A stretch of 64,000 bases of DNA from Eudromia elegans. Lineage: Eukaryota > Chordata > Aves > Tinamiformes > Tinamidae. The DNA is taken from positions 496,001 through 560,000 of the forward strand of contig PTEX01000206.1 in the NCBI GenBank assembly GCA_003342815.1. Direction: 5' to 3'. Every line of letters begins with the position of its first letter. Within the stretch, counting starts at the first letter, position 1. The notes beneath the pieces were generated by a model. It was given only the letters and a program-made list of their open reading frames with translations. It was not told the origin of the DNA and searched no databases. The translations under genes were made by a program, and so were the position numbers. Below are positions 39,221 through 51,735 of this stretch, piece after piece.

Positions 39221-40500
39221 AAAGCACAAAAATAGCTGCTAGAAAAGAAACAAAGATTTAATACAAGAAAAAAAGGTGAATGTGTCTTGAAACATCTGTA
39301 AGAGCCCTTCCCCTTCTACATTTCCATGGGACACTGGCAGCAAAGCAAGAAGGGAACACAAATCTTTTCTTTATAGCAAGCTAACCTGTTTGTGTGGATT
39401 CGCTATTTTTTTTCACATTAATATGCATTTTAGAGAGCATGATTTTTTTTCCAGACGTAGGATCACTTTCACCAGACTTCCCGGGGTTTCTCATTTCAGG
39501 TAGGTAATGCAGAGACATTAGCCTTTGTCTGTCCCCTGTCACCCAAGAGAGGTGTTTGTACATCGACCAGGCACAAGTGCTTGGCGTATAAACAAGCACG
39601 AGTGAAAGACATTATAATTTTAAGTGGAACATAGAAGGAAAGAGAATACAAGACTTTGCAGTGTCTTCTTTGGTACCATGCCATATAAAAGCTATAAAAC
39701 CCTTTTCCTATACCAGTAACAGCAGCTTACTCTTTCAGCTGTAAGTAGAGCACTCAGGAGGCAGAGACTGTGACAGCGACTCATCCATAATGCAAATGAA
39801 GGGTATATATCCAGTATCTCTCACTGCATTCTCTCCTTCAGTGTTTCCTCAATGCTGACGGAACTGCTGTTTCCTTTTTTCCCCGTTTTGTCTTCCATAA
39901 ACCAAGATCATAAGTCTTAAGGTCCTGTCCTAAAAGACAGGCATGTCTATGACATAAGTCTAAAATATATCAGCCTGACCACTGAGACATGTTGGTCACC
40001 TATAGAATGTGTACACACCCTGAGGGGACAGATAAACAAATATCTATGTTGTGAGGGATGCACATCCAAGTACCTACTGCCTCGGGTTGAGCACAGCGTC
40101 AGAACTCAGAGACATTTTCTGCTTCCCTGTGGGTTTTAACTGTGAAATACTAGGCTAGATTTTTCAGGTGTGTTTTTGGACTACTTAAAAGGTAGCATGA
40201 ACTCAGAGACAGAAAAAAAAGGATCTTTCAAGTTTTCAAGTCCTGTCAGAGAAGTGTACTGTAAAATAGTCAATCTACATACAAGTTTGAAAAAAAACCT
40301 TACGATTTTACTTGTTCTGCTTGTTCTGCAATAGGCTTATCATCCTGTATCCAAACACATTTGAATGAATGCCACGACTGGACGAGGCTGTGGGGTTCAG
40401 GCTTTGGGTGAAAGTCTCTCAGAGTGTTTTCTTGACCTTTTCCTTCCCCTTTTGGTTTTTTTTTTCCAAAAGTATCTTCTACTTTCTGCACACTCTTCCT

Positions 40501-40543
40501 CTGTAGAGTCTGTAGAGGTCTGTAGAGAGAAAACACTGTAGAG
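40501..40543. repeat. Four spaced CTGTAGAG units
   Basis: CTGTAGAG occurs four times within 43 bases, three times nearly head to tail. Confidence 0.8.
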
Positions 40544-42015
40544 GTTTTCATACAGGTCATGGGAACACTCAGAAGCATCTATCAGTCTGTTGCTTCTGTG
40601 TCAGCGCAGTTGTGGCCACCCTCTCCATCCTCTCCTCTGCTGACACTTTCTGTTTCTCTCCCCCAACACACACACTTTTGGTAGGCTTTTGTCACCCTTT
40701 TTTTTTATTCTTGTTTATATGTGTGCACCGCTTACAAAAATGTGGTTGACATTTTGGTGTCAAAGCAGGCTCTTCTGTGGCCATTTCTATTTTCCTCCAC
40801 TGGGGAGATGCGAGACAGCAGCTGAGAAAATTTTGTTTCCTGTTTTCACACATTATATGCATAAGGTCAAGGGGCTTGGAACTTCCGAGGAGCAGAGCTG
40901 TGAACATCACAGAGAGCAGAGGAGAGGTGCTTCTCATGGAGATGAGACTGATTTAATAAAAGGCTTTGAAGATGAAGGATCTGGATACCAAGATCCACCC
41001 AGCGAAGAAGCTCAGTTTCCTGCGGGTGCACGTTGGAACGCTCATCAAAGCCACTGGGAGTTGCCTCAACAGTTTATAGCAATAATGAACCCAGTTGCAT
41101 GTGTCCTACGTGTCTCCACTGTAAAGGAAAAAAAAAAAATCACCCCGTAGTCCTTATTACAGATGCTCTCTAGGAAATCAGACTAACACCAGCAGATAAT
41201 ATTGCAGTGCTGCAGGCTAAAGGCCTCACTCAAAACTCATTAAAGCCAAAGCAAAGATTTTCATCAGCCCTGGCGGAGGTTTTAGGTCAACTCTTTATCA
41301 TGGAGATACTCTCACTGACTTAGCTATGAAGGGGCAAACGTGTCAAAGAACACTCACAGGAAACGTACAGGTATGTGCAGAACAGGTTCGTGGCCTCTAC
41401 CAACAGGTTTCTGCTCTCTCCTCACGGCTGTGCAGATGGAGAGTTAGCTCTTGCACTGAACTTGTACATGTGATGTGCTCTCCTTGCGAGAAGTCGAGCT
41501 AGCAAGTCATGACTTGCTAACTGAAGCAGTGAAATGCCAGCGTGTCAATTTTTTGGACTATATTAATATCAGAGTGCAATTAATTTAATGTTCATAGCTC
41601 ACCTGATCACAGGAAAACCAAGATCTGAAAAGAGGCTTAGAAACTCCTTAAATTCAGTTAAGATTAATCCTTAAAATATTTCATCAGCAAGTGATTAATA
41701 CTTTCACAGCTACAAAAGAGTATTTCACAGGCATCTTCAAAAACCCGGCAACACTAGGATACAGTACTGCATTGTTCTGCAAGCTTTGCTTTGCTAGTCA
41801 GGACTGTAGCAGAGAAATTCGCATGTACTCATAAAATATTTGCTGGGAAAGTTGATTGTTCGATTTCTGTTTTGTTTGTATTATTTGTTCTGTATAATAA
41901 TCGACTCTATTCAATAATGATTTGTCTCAGACTGCTGGATTCCTTGTAAATAAAACTCTGTTTAATTTAGTAACTGGAATTTAGTAAGTAACAAATGGAA
42001 GCCTTTTATGCCTTT

Positions 42016-42570
42016 CCAGCAGGTCGAGGGAGGGGATCCTGCCCCTCTACTCAGCTGTACCTGGAGTACTGTGTGCAGTTCTGGACTCCCCAGTACAGGA
42101 GCAACATGGAGCTGCTAGAGAGGGTCCAGAGATGAGTGATCAAGAAGATCAAGGGACTGAAGCATCAACTGTATGAAGAGAGATTAAACAAGCTGGGCCT
42201 GTTTAGTCTAGAGAAGAATGAGAGGAGATCTAATCAACATGTACAAATTCCTAGGTATGATTGCAGGGAGGAAGGAGTTAAACTGTTTTCCATAGTGGCT
42301 GGTGATAGGACAAGGGGCAATGGTTTTAAGCTGAGACATAGGAGGTTTCATCTCCATGTGAGGAAGAAATTCTTTCCTGTGAGGGTGACAGAGCCCTGGA
42401 ACAGGCTGCCCAGAGAGGTTGTGGAGTCTCCTTCTCTGGAGATCTTCAAACCCGCCTGGATGCCACCCTGTGCCCCGTGCTCTGGGTGTCCCTGCTGGAG
42501 CAGGGGGTTGGACTGGATGATCTCTACAGGTCCCTTCCAACCCTAAAGATTCTGTGATTCTGTGATTCTG
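42016..42570 (+). mobile_element. CR1 LINE, 3' end with ORF2 C-terminus
   Basis: About 555 bases in sense orientation. Starts at the ORF2 segment reading gatcctgcccctctactcag, passes through the conserved end of the reverse transcriptase ORF (peptide motifs DRTRGNGFKLR and WNRLPREVVESPSLE), then ctgctggagcaggggg, ggactggatgatct, ttccaaccc and a tail of tctgtgattctgtgattctg. The start of the frame is broken by point changes and indels, so it is inactive. The 136-codon plus frame and 125-codon minus frame here are both this element, not genes. Confidence 0.97.
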
Positions 42571-44838
42571 TTTCTTTTCTAGCAATACTCTATACTCTGA
42601 GTGGTGTGCTGAGCATGGTGAGATTCCAGAAAACAGGATCCAATCACCACAGCATCTTGCCAGGGGCTAGATCTAGGGCTTGTTGACAATTCAAGGCAAG
42701 CATTCACACCGAAAACTATTTTCTAAGACCTTCATCACAAAAATACATAATTTATCACTCTCAAATTTTGTATTTAAACATCTCTCATCTGACAATCAGT
42801 TCATCTATCAGCCTTGGAAGTTCACTTCAAAGTCATCTGAGTATCCTGAGTAGTTTTTGATGTTTATTTACTTGACCAAATGCTATCTACATCTGAAGTG
42901 GTACAGCTGAAAGCTCATCCAGACTCCCAGGCTCCTTCCTCATCTCATGCTGGGGCAAGCCTGCAGACCCTTCTGGCCTCTGTTTTGAGGGAAACTGAAA
43001 AAGCATCTGCTCTCAAAGCTAGCTGGTATTTTCAGGTGGCAAATGCTTTTTAACCAGATGGAAATTCATCATCTGTTTCTTTACCGATGATGGAAATGAT
43101 ACAAGTTAGTTCGGTTCATGGCTTCCATTTTCCTTCTAATGCTGAAGAACTGTATAACTTAATTAACACCCAAGTGTTTAGCATTTTCCTTTTTTTTTTT
43201 CTTCTTGAACACACACAATATTCAGAGAATCTTGGATCTAGATGAAAGGAACCTCTGTCTTTACCTTCCTTGACTGAGGCTGATCTGCTGGAGGCACCAG
43301 CCATACCTGCTGGTTGAAGTTTGGCACAAGCCCCACAGAAGTCTCTGCCACCCCTTGCAGAGGTCACGTTTACTGTTCTTTATATTTGAGAGGTCTGCCT
43401 TACTACTCCACTTACCCTTTTGTGGGAAAACCAGGAGTTCCATAGGTTCTGTGGAACTGAAGTTAAAGTTTACCATGACCACTGACAGCTACATTGACAC
43501 TCCAATACCACCACATTGAAACAGAGGTTTCTTGTCCTCCATACATGTGCTCTACCAAGTAAGGAAACAACCACAAAAATTCTGAATAGAAAATCATTCT
43601 ACAAAGAACACCAAAGGACAGACTCATCTTGGATTTGGATAAAAAAGAGAACTGACCCAGTGGTTCAAAGTGTAGTGGAGGGAAAATGTAATAAATTAAT
43701 CACTACCAAAGCAATCTTGGTAGGAGAGGTTTTTGGGTTATGTTTGTTTGTTTTATTTGGTTGGATTATTTTTTTCTACAGATCCCTTTCCCCATTCTCA
43801 GGGAACGGGTAGGGGAGAATCCAGAATTTCCTCTGTGAAAAATGTACAAATAAAAATAGTAAACAGTTCTACTGAATTTAACAGTTTTCTAGAAGTCCTA
43901 ATAGATTAACTTTCGGTAGCCTTGAGTGACTGCCATGCTTCAGTAAAAAAGGACTATCAGGCTTCTTGAAGGACTACGCAGGCTTCCAGCTCTAAAAGTG
44001 GTGAAAGCTGCACAGCCTCCTGGGCATCCCTCTGTTGGTCTGCACTTTAGGGTTTTAACTTCATAAAAGCAGCACCTCTAATAATGAAACCAACGAGGCT
44101 TGGGGCTCCTACTTTGCACAATGCAGTGCCCAAAGCAGAGTTCGTGGTGGGAAGATGAAACAAAATTAACACAGGATTAATTACACTTTTTTTCACAATG
44201 AGGGTAATGCAGTTCAACTCACATGCAGGAGATTTCTCACAAGCAGGCTCTATGCTTAGGCTAGATGTCTATGTATTCTACCACCAACAGAAATTACATG
44301 CTCTATGCAAGACAAATGCCCACATTTGGCTTATGTCATGGGAGCTGATTAGATATTCCCCATTAAGGTTAATTTTTACCACCAGAAGACTATATTTTTG
44401 AAGTTATTAGACTAATACTACAGGATCTGAGAAGGCTCAAATTCACAGGAACACAGACCGAGAAAGAACTTGTTGCATCACTGAATTCATTATCCTGCTA
44501 TTTCAGGTGGTCAGGTTCGATTACATGTCTATCTGTCTGTCTATCCGTCCGTCCATCCATCCATCCATGCTTATGTGGAAGGTAAGGCTGAGATGTTGCC
44601 TGGAGCATAGAAAAGTTGTAAAAATGTGCTACATAATTTGAAAGCCAAAGCTTCTATTACCTACCAGTCACTATTTTGCGCAACTAGTACATATAAAACC
44701 ATGACTATTTTGCTCTTTTTTTTTTTTTTTTTTTTTATCCAGGGCTGGATCAGCTTTCTGCTTGATGTAGCATTACGCTTCCAGTGACTTGGTTTCACAG
44801 AGATATGGTCAGAACAATTTATTACCTATTTGATGGCA
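42571..44838. other. Intergenic, no gene recognised
   Basis: Short frames only. Includes a compound TCTG/TCCA repeat at 44528-44569 and a 21-base T run at 44716-44736. Confidence 0.6.
44528..44569. repeat. Compound (TCTG)/(TCCG)/(TCCA) microsatellite
   Basis: Tetranucleotide array whose unit changes along its length, from TCTG through TCCG to TCCA. Confidence 0.9.
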
Positions 44839-44938
44839 GAGTTGGACTTTTTCCAGTTTGTCCTTATCTCTTTTGTATGGGACATCTTAAGATTGTCCAC
44901 AGTGTTCCAGGTGTAGCCTTGCTAGTGCTGATGCAATA
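44839..44938 (-). mobile_element. Old CR1-type LINE fragment
   Basis: Reverse complement of the ORF2 region of an old CR1/L3-like LINE: gttggactttttccagtttgtcc, cttatctcttttgtatgggac, agtgttccaggtgtagcc and ttgctagtgctgatgca follow the expected order (the classic text reads, in the same order, about the end of the RT domain). Diverged; borders approximate. Confidence 0.6.
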
Positions 44939-47900
44939 AAAAATTTAGTTAACCGCACAGAGGAGAAGGATGATACAACAGCAGTGTCAAGTGCCACGTG
45001 AATCCACTATCAGCGCGAAGGTACAAGAACAACGAGCAGTTTCCAATAGTGGATCAGGAGGATAAGTTTCTGAGAATTTAGTTTAATAAGAAGTCCTACT
45101 AAAGAGGTCAACAACTAGATAGATCAAAATCCAAACAGTCTAAAAGACAAATTATTATGACAGAAACTCTTGTTTCTTTATTGACTGAATATGGCAAGTT
45201 ATTTTTGTCCTTTGCAACTACTTCATACCTTGTTAATTTTAAACAGAGTACTATTTAAAATTTCTATGTCAGACTAAGTGGAAAATAATGATTTAGAGCT
45301 CACCAAAAGGAAAAGACTTAATGATTTTTTTTCTTTCGTTCTCACAGTTATAATTCTCCACCTAAGGTCTGAATAAATTAGCGGTATAAACAAGAGGTAC
45401 ACAAGGGGCATGCAGTAGATTTTAAAAGAGGAGCTAAAATTTTATTCAGAAATGTCTATTTTCCTGTGTAACAGTCTACAGAAATGTCAAGATGTGAGCA
45501 ATTTCATGTTGTAAAACCTTACTGATGTATTTCTATTTTTTGAGACTTTGGTGTATCAGTAATTATTACGGAATGGAAACATGACAGTGCACTTACTGTT
45601 AAGAAGCATGTGGTCAGTTAACTTAAAATATAGTTACTATGGATGGTGAAAATGTACCTTTTCACGTGTTGATCCTTTCTCAACTATAGCCATAAAAGTA
45701 GATACAATTTTTGCAAAAATAACTGTCACTCATAACTTCACAAGGCCAAGTCAACTATTTAATTAAAAAAAAGAAAGAATTATACTAATACCTGCTCAGA
45801 ATTCCCATTTTGCCCAACTCTGAGTGGAGACAAAACTACCATTGATTTTATTTTGACTGTTACGTAGGACTCTTTATTGTCACTTAACTGTACTATAAAA
45901 CACAGGGATGTTTTGCAGCGCTGCCTGGGAATATTTTGCAATGCTGTAATTCTGCAAGACTGAGCTCTGTGCTAGTGAAAGGGTATTTGTGAGGCTCCGA
46001 GCAGGCCCCGGGTAGTGATGAACAAGGTTAATGGTGCAAGGAGCCTCCTGCTCTCCAGCACGACCATTTCACACAGGAACACAGCTGCAATCTCCGTGTT
46101 TCCACACAGGATAAATCAACCCAAGGGAGAAAGACGATAGGACTGCAGCACCTTTTTGAGGTTTGTCTTTTCCTGGCCTGTTCCAGGAGATTATTGTCAC
46201 AGGAAATAGAGCAGTTTCTGTAGTGGGAAAGATATGAAGACACCGTTATGACTGGCTGTTGGAGTGAATAATTCCTGGATGTAGACAGCCCAACTGCAGC
46301 TGGACCCTTGAAACCTGTTCATTTTTGCATAGCCTTGTATGGAAGGCACTGCCAGTCACTGATATTATGCCCATATCATTTTTTCTTTTCTACAGTTGTT
46401 ATGTAAAATCAGCAATAAAAATAAATGTAGTAAACAGCACCTCGATATACTTGCTGTATTTTTGAAAGGTCCTATGAGGTTAAGTACATTATCTGGAAAG
46501 CCAGCTGCCTCCACTACGCCTCCTAGCTCCCGATAAGCCCTCCCCAAAGAGAGGGCACATTGAACCTTGTCTGCATTGACGTTTGGGACTTTATCTTTGG
46601 GTCTTTATCTCTTCTGCCATGCACCGTGCATACATGTAACCCTGGACTTCTGCACGTTAACAGCAAGCAGATTAAAAGAAGAAATACCTCCTTTCCTTCT
46701 GCTGCTCTGGACAAGCAGAAGAGCTGATGTCAATGAATGAGCTCAGTCCAGACTATCAGAGCAGAGCATCAACAGGGGAGACGCATCTGCCTTCAGCAGA
46801 AGTGAAGACGTGGTTTCTGCTGCCTCTCCCTCGGTGTGCGCGGTGCAGAACGTGCTCGGGGTCAGCCCGTGACATGTCTCTGGTATCATACGCTGCTTTT
46901 ATTACCACCACTGTGTCTAGCAACCCAAGCCTATAGGCTATATCATACAGGCTGAGGCCTGTATATGGGGAGGGGATTGTCCGTCAAAAAACTCAGGCTC
47001 TGCATCAAAGAACTCCCAAATTATACCCAATATCCAGAGAACTGCAGGTCCGTAGGGCACCCTGGATCACTCTGGCTCTATTGGTGGGGCCGGAAAGGTG
47101 TCCTCACCCCAGCTTTAGCCTGCACTTGAGACCAAGTGGTGAACTTGGGCAGGGGGCCATTGGCATGTGGGTGCACAGGTACCCACAGTGAAGAACAGCT
47201 CAGATCTCTTAGTTCATCACACGAGCTGCTTGGCTCTTTTCTCACCAACACTGAAGGTTACACTAGTAAGCACAAAGCCCTGGAGAGCCCATAAGTGAGG
47301 AGGGGTTTTGGAAGGTCTGTGGAGCAAAGCTTTGGCTCCAAGGGCAGATGGAAGATAGCATAAGGTTTGTACCCTCCTCTTGACTGTGTCTAGTGCATCT
47401 TATTTTTCTTTCTTATTTTGCTTATCAGTCTGAATAACATTTTTTTTTTTTTTTTGGAGGGGAGTACAGGAATGCAAATAAAATGGATTTATGGTTCACA
47501 CTTTTAACTGACATTTACTATTAAATATTTGGGATCACTATCCTTTTTGCTCACATGAAGCACTAGCACAGTTTGATATTATCGTAAACCTCTGTTAACC
47601 AAAATTCATGGAAAAAATATAACTCAAAACACATATCCTGGGATCAATAAAACATACAATTGAATGGGAAACATCAAATTTCCAGCAGCTAACACCTAAT
47701 ACATAATAATATGTAAAGAATTGCAAGAGGCCATTACAGTGGATGACAAAACTTTTAGTGTCATGTTTTATTAAAGACAGCTTCAACTTTCAAAGCTTTT
47801 TCAAATGTTCCACAGCTTAAAAGCAGATTAATTATCAAAACCACAATGTTTTATGAAATATCAGTGGAGTGAGAACAGGGGCGACATTCTTCCTTTTTGC

Positions 47901-50900
47901 AGAGGGTTCAATGTAGCCACTGGTTTGACAGATGACATTACCTCTGTTAATGCATTTATCTTTGTATGAACTACAAAGAACTCATTCACCAATTAAAACC
48001 AAAATCCTCCTAACGCTGCAAATCTGCAATCAAAAGGGTCAGGTGGGGCAAGTTCAGTATTCCATTACGGAGATAAAAGGTTGGTGGATACAGCGTTGCT
48101 GATGACTACAAAGTCTTGGGAAGGGATTTGGCATTTAACAGATTTTACAGAGTATACTGCATGTAGTTCAATGGAGTATTTTATGCCAATAGTTATTGTG
48201 TTTTTTATTTTAAACAGAGAAGATATTTAGAGGCTGTCTTCTATTTGGAGGGAGGAAATCCTCCCAACCAGATACTATTATTTATAAACCAAAAATGTTA
48301 GAAAAATATGATTTCTGTGATGAACTTTGATGTCCAAAGTTAATATTAAAAAGTTCATAGTTTAAGGGGCAATCAGATCCAGCCTTTTTGTTACAGCTTC
48401 ATTTAAAGACAATGTTTAGCTGTAAAAATTAAATGTATCTTTTGGTATGGGTATCACTGACATTAAAATCTGATTAGGTATCACCTCTTTAAAACTATGC
48501 ATTTTTTTTCTTGGCATGAATTTAACTAACACGAAAAATGGATGATTTCCTCTGCTGTATCTGCAGTCAGTTCTGAGTTAAAGTATCAGATTTTCGTATT
48601 TTTCTGATAGTTAAAAAATTTTGTTGTGAAATTCCAGAGCCATCACAGAAATGATAGGAAATGCTATGTTAATGAAGCTAAGGATTAACAATTAACTTCA
48701 AGATATTACAGGGGAGGATATTGTCCTTAAAATTTTCCTTACGATCTGCGATTATGTAACTTCTGTAGAGTTTACAGTGGTTACAAGCAAAGTGAACTAT
48801 TCAAACACTCTAAATTGCATCACGTGCTGAGCACCTTTCGGTGTACCTGTGATACCTTTACACTGAGGTATCATCACGGGATACACTGATGTTCTGTGTA
48901 CTCCTAGCTCACGCTGCAACGAGTGACTGCAGCCTTGTGCAGAAACCCTGGCTTTAGCAGCCTTCACTTAATGGCAAATTGCCTGGCTACCAGCAGCTGC
49001 GAGAGGGTGTTTCTTTGAACTTCAAGTGGAGTAGCACTTAACTGCACACAAAGCATGGCGCGGGTAGTAGTCAACAGCAAGGAGGAGTCGGCCGTTAATT
49101 CTATGGGATTTTTGGATAACCAAATAAATTACTCTGTGTGAATGCGTTCACAGCTCTGAATGCATGATACAAGTGCATGTTATCTGTTCCGCTGCATCAA
49201 TACCACTGAACAGTGGGTGGTCTATTATGTGGCTTATTCCTGCTTTTGGTGAGTGCAGTTAGTTTGGCAAGCATTGGAATTATATTTAATCAAAGCTAAA
49301 ATAAAAACAACCCATTTTACTCATACCCTTTCCCATTAGTGGAAATTTTCCATTTGTTAAAGAAGGTTCTTGCCTGGGGAAAACCCAATATTCTTTAACT
49401 TACTTTCTACCTTGAGGAGTTTAGTTAGGTAGAACCTCAAACCATGCTGTAGGTTCAACATGGAGATTTTGTGAATTTTTTTTTGTGAATAGTTATTAAT
49501 ACGTGTTACTGTTGTAGTATCTATCTAACATACAGGCAGCCAGTGGTATATAACATTTGAAGGTCCTGGTGTAGAGGACTGCAGCTTAAGAACAGGACTC
49601 TAATAAAGAGTATTAACACTGTATAAATGCCATTTCTCCTTCTCTGCTCTATATGGGCATCCTCTGCAATCCCTCTCCATTATACCCTGGTTGCAAGTTA
49701 TAGAACAACTGTGCTACAAGTCTTCTCAATTTGCATGTTTTGCTCTCATCAGTGAAAGAACTAACAGAAAGCAAATATTTTTGAAAATCTCCTGGAGAAA
49801 TAAAATTTTATTTAAGATATTTAAGGTATTAATTTTAATAATTCTATTAGAAGGAATGACTTGCTTTGAACTTCTGCAAGAAAAGTGTATATGCATATAC
49901 ATGTGTGAGAACACACTATGCCTAGTGTGTGCTGTAGAGATATAAAGTTTATTGGATGTCTTATGTCACAACTTGCAAGCTTTTTGGCAAGACTGCTGCT
50001 CAGATGTTCTTACTGATGGGTTATTTCTGTGCCACCGAACCTCCATGATAACACACTCCACTGCAGTGGGTATAATTTTATCACACTGAGGCCAAAAACA
50101 CTATCCTGCTGTATCACATAAACATTTTATTTATAGGCCAGTAGGACAGAAACCTTCCCATTACTTATCTTTGACCTCATGTAATGTGACATAAGATTGT
50201 GGACAAAGTGTAGTTAGCTCCAGAGATATCTATCCATGGTAGGACCAGTTAAACACAGAAGAAGAGCAAGCATGAGCAGTGTCACTCTGTATCAGGGGAA
50301 TAAACTGTCCTGCAGGCATCTCTGAGGCAGACTCTCCCTCTTGAGACAGAATTAGTTATCACTCTGGTCTCTGCTATTTCAATACTTAGGAGTGTGCAAA
50401 TGGCCTGAAGCATACTTTGGTTTACAAAAATCTGGGATGTCCCTATAGTGAAACAAAGAAAAATATCAGGGGCAAGATAAAACATACCCAAGTTTTGTTT
50501 GCTTTAATCAGGCAGAAAAAAAGTGGTAGAGGTAAACAGCCACAAATTTTAATTTTACACCACGCTATAACCAAATATGCTACCACAATGTACAGACTGT
50601 CTTCCTCTCTTCTCATTGGGTTGTGCTCTGGCTCACTGAAGGGAGAGCAGAGCTCCTCATTCCTGCCTCATTAAGAACATCCAGGACCACCCTATTTCAT
50701 CCCAAAATTGTGAAACTGTGTTCAGAAAATGAAGAAGATGCACTATTAACAGTGCTGCCAAAACATCCTTGCCAAGACAAAATGTAAAACTCTGTTCATT
50801 TCAGTCAATTTTGCCCCAGACCTTCCCGGAGACATCCCAAGGTCAAAGTCCTGATGCCATTTTTTTTTTTTGCCAGCTAAGTCATATATTTGTAGCCTTT

Positions 50901-51607
50901 ATGTAGCACATTAACGTGTCTTCAGAAAGAGGGGTGCTCTGAGCCTCCGGCTGCACCGCCTCATCATTGCTGTCCTCGTCCTAGCGGCACCAGTTTGATC
51001 TGGGGTAGTACAGACCTCACACAGGTTGAGCTCTGTTGTCCTAGATATGGGTTTATAGCTTGAAAACACACAAAAAAAAACCCCAAAAAATCCACCCCAG
51101 ACCTCTCATGTCAAATAAAAGCCCGAGGAGCCAAACGAAAATATAATTAAGAATTGGCATATCAGTTCTTGCTGCGTTTCCACATGAAACAGCATAATCT
51201 TGGCTTTGGATAAGGCATTCAAATCAAAATAACAAAATCCTGCCCTTGTCTGCTTGATGAGGAGGAAACATTTCACCTTTCAAAGCCTCTTGGCTCCTTT
51301 TTCTCTTGGAAGGCATGGTTAACATCACCTGAGTCATGTTATTTCTCCACACATAACTATCACAACTTTTTATGGAGATTCAGCATGAATATTTCTGGAA
51401 GTTTTAACAAGCTGTCTCAGGATTCGGAAATGAAAGATAAAAGGAAAGTTCTTGAAGTTGTTTACTGCTGCATAAGACTTGATTTTTTCAAGTTATCAAA
51501 AGCAGGCATGCCTTCGCCCCAGATAAAATGACAACTGCAAAAAAATTACTTCTGCGGCCCTGTTTATGACCTATTTGGAGTTACCATTTGCAGGGCATAG
51601 CTGTGAG
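44939..51607. other. Intergenic, no gene recognised
   Basis: About 6.7 kb, short frames only. GC-richer stretches at 46700-47350 and 50935-51010 are unassigned. A T run lies at 47441-47455 and a near-perfect hairpin at 48849-48877. Confidence 0.55.
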
Positions 51608-51735
51608 TTCAAGCTGCAGTTGCACCAGGGGAGGTTCAGGTTAAATATTAGGAAAAAATTCTACATGGGAAGAGTGGTGAAGCACTGGAACAGGTTCTCC
51701 AGGGAAGTGGTGGAGTCCCTGTCCCTCGCAGAGCA
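51608..51735 (+). mobile_element. CR1 LINE fragment, internal
   Basis: Sense-strand piece of CR1 ORF2 end: peptide motifs LHQGRFRLNIRKKFY and VKHWNRFSREVVES are readable. The 3' UTR and tail are missing, so it is truncated at both ends. Confidence 0.93.

Larger units (their letters stand above)
34131..42015. other. Intergenic, mostly unassigned
   Basis: About 7.9 kb. Contains a possible minus-strand terminal exon and AATAAA near 36.4-37.0 kb (see findings), a CpG-rich patch at 37616-37676, an AT-rich low-complexity tract at 38940-39220, four CTGTAGAG units at 40501-40543 and a perfect 20-base palindrome at 41500-41519. No named gene recognised. Confidence 0.5.

Noticed and set aside
42136..42585. 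136-codon plus and 125-codon minus frames.
   Set aside because: Both fall inside the CR1 element; the plus one is its decayed ORF2 end and the minus one its antisense shadow.
44505..44520. ggttcga word resembling a tRNA T-arm.
   Set aside because: No acceptor stem, anticodon arm or paired T-stem around it.
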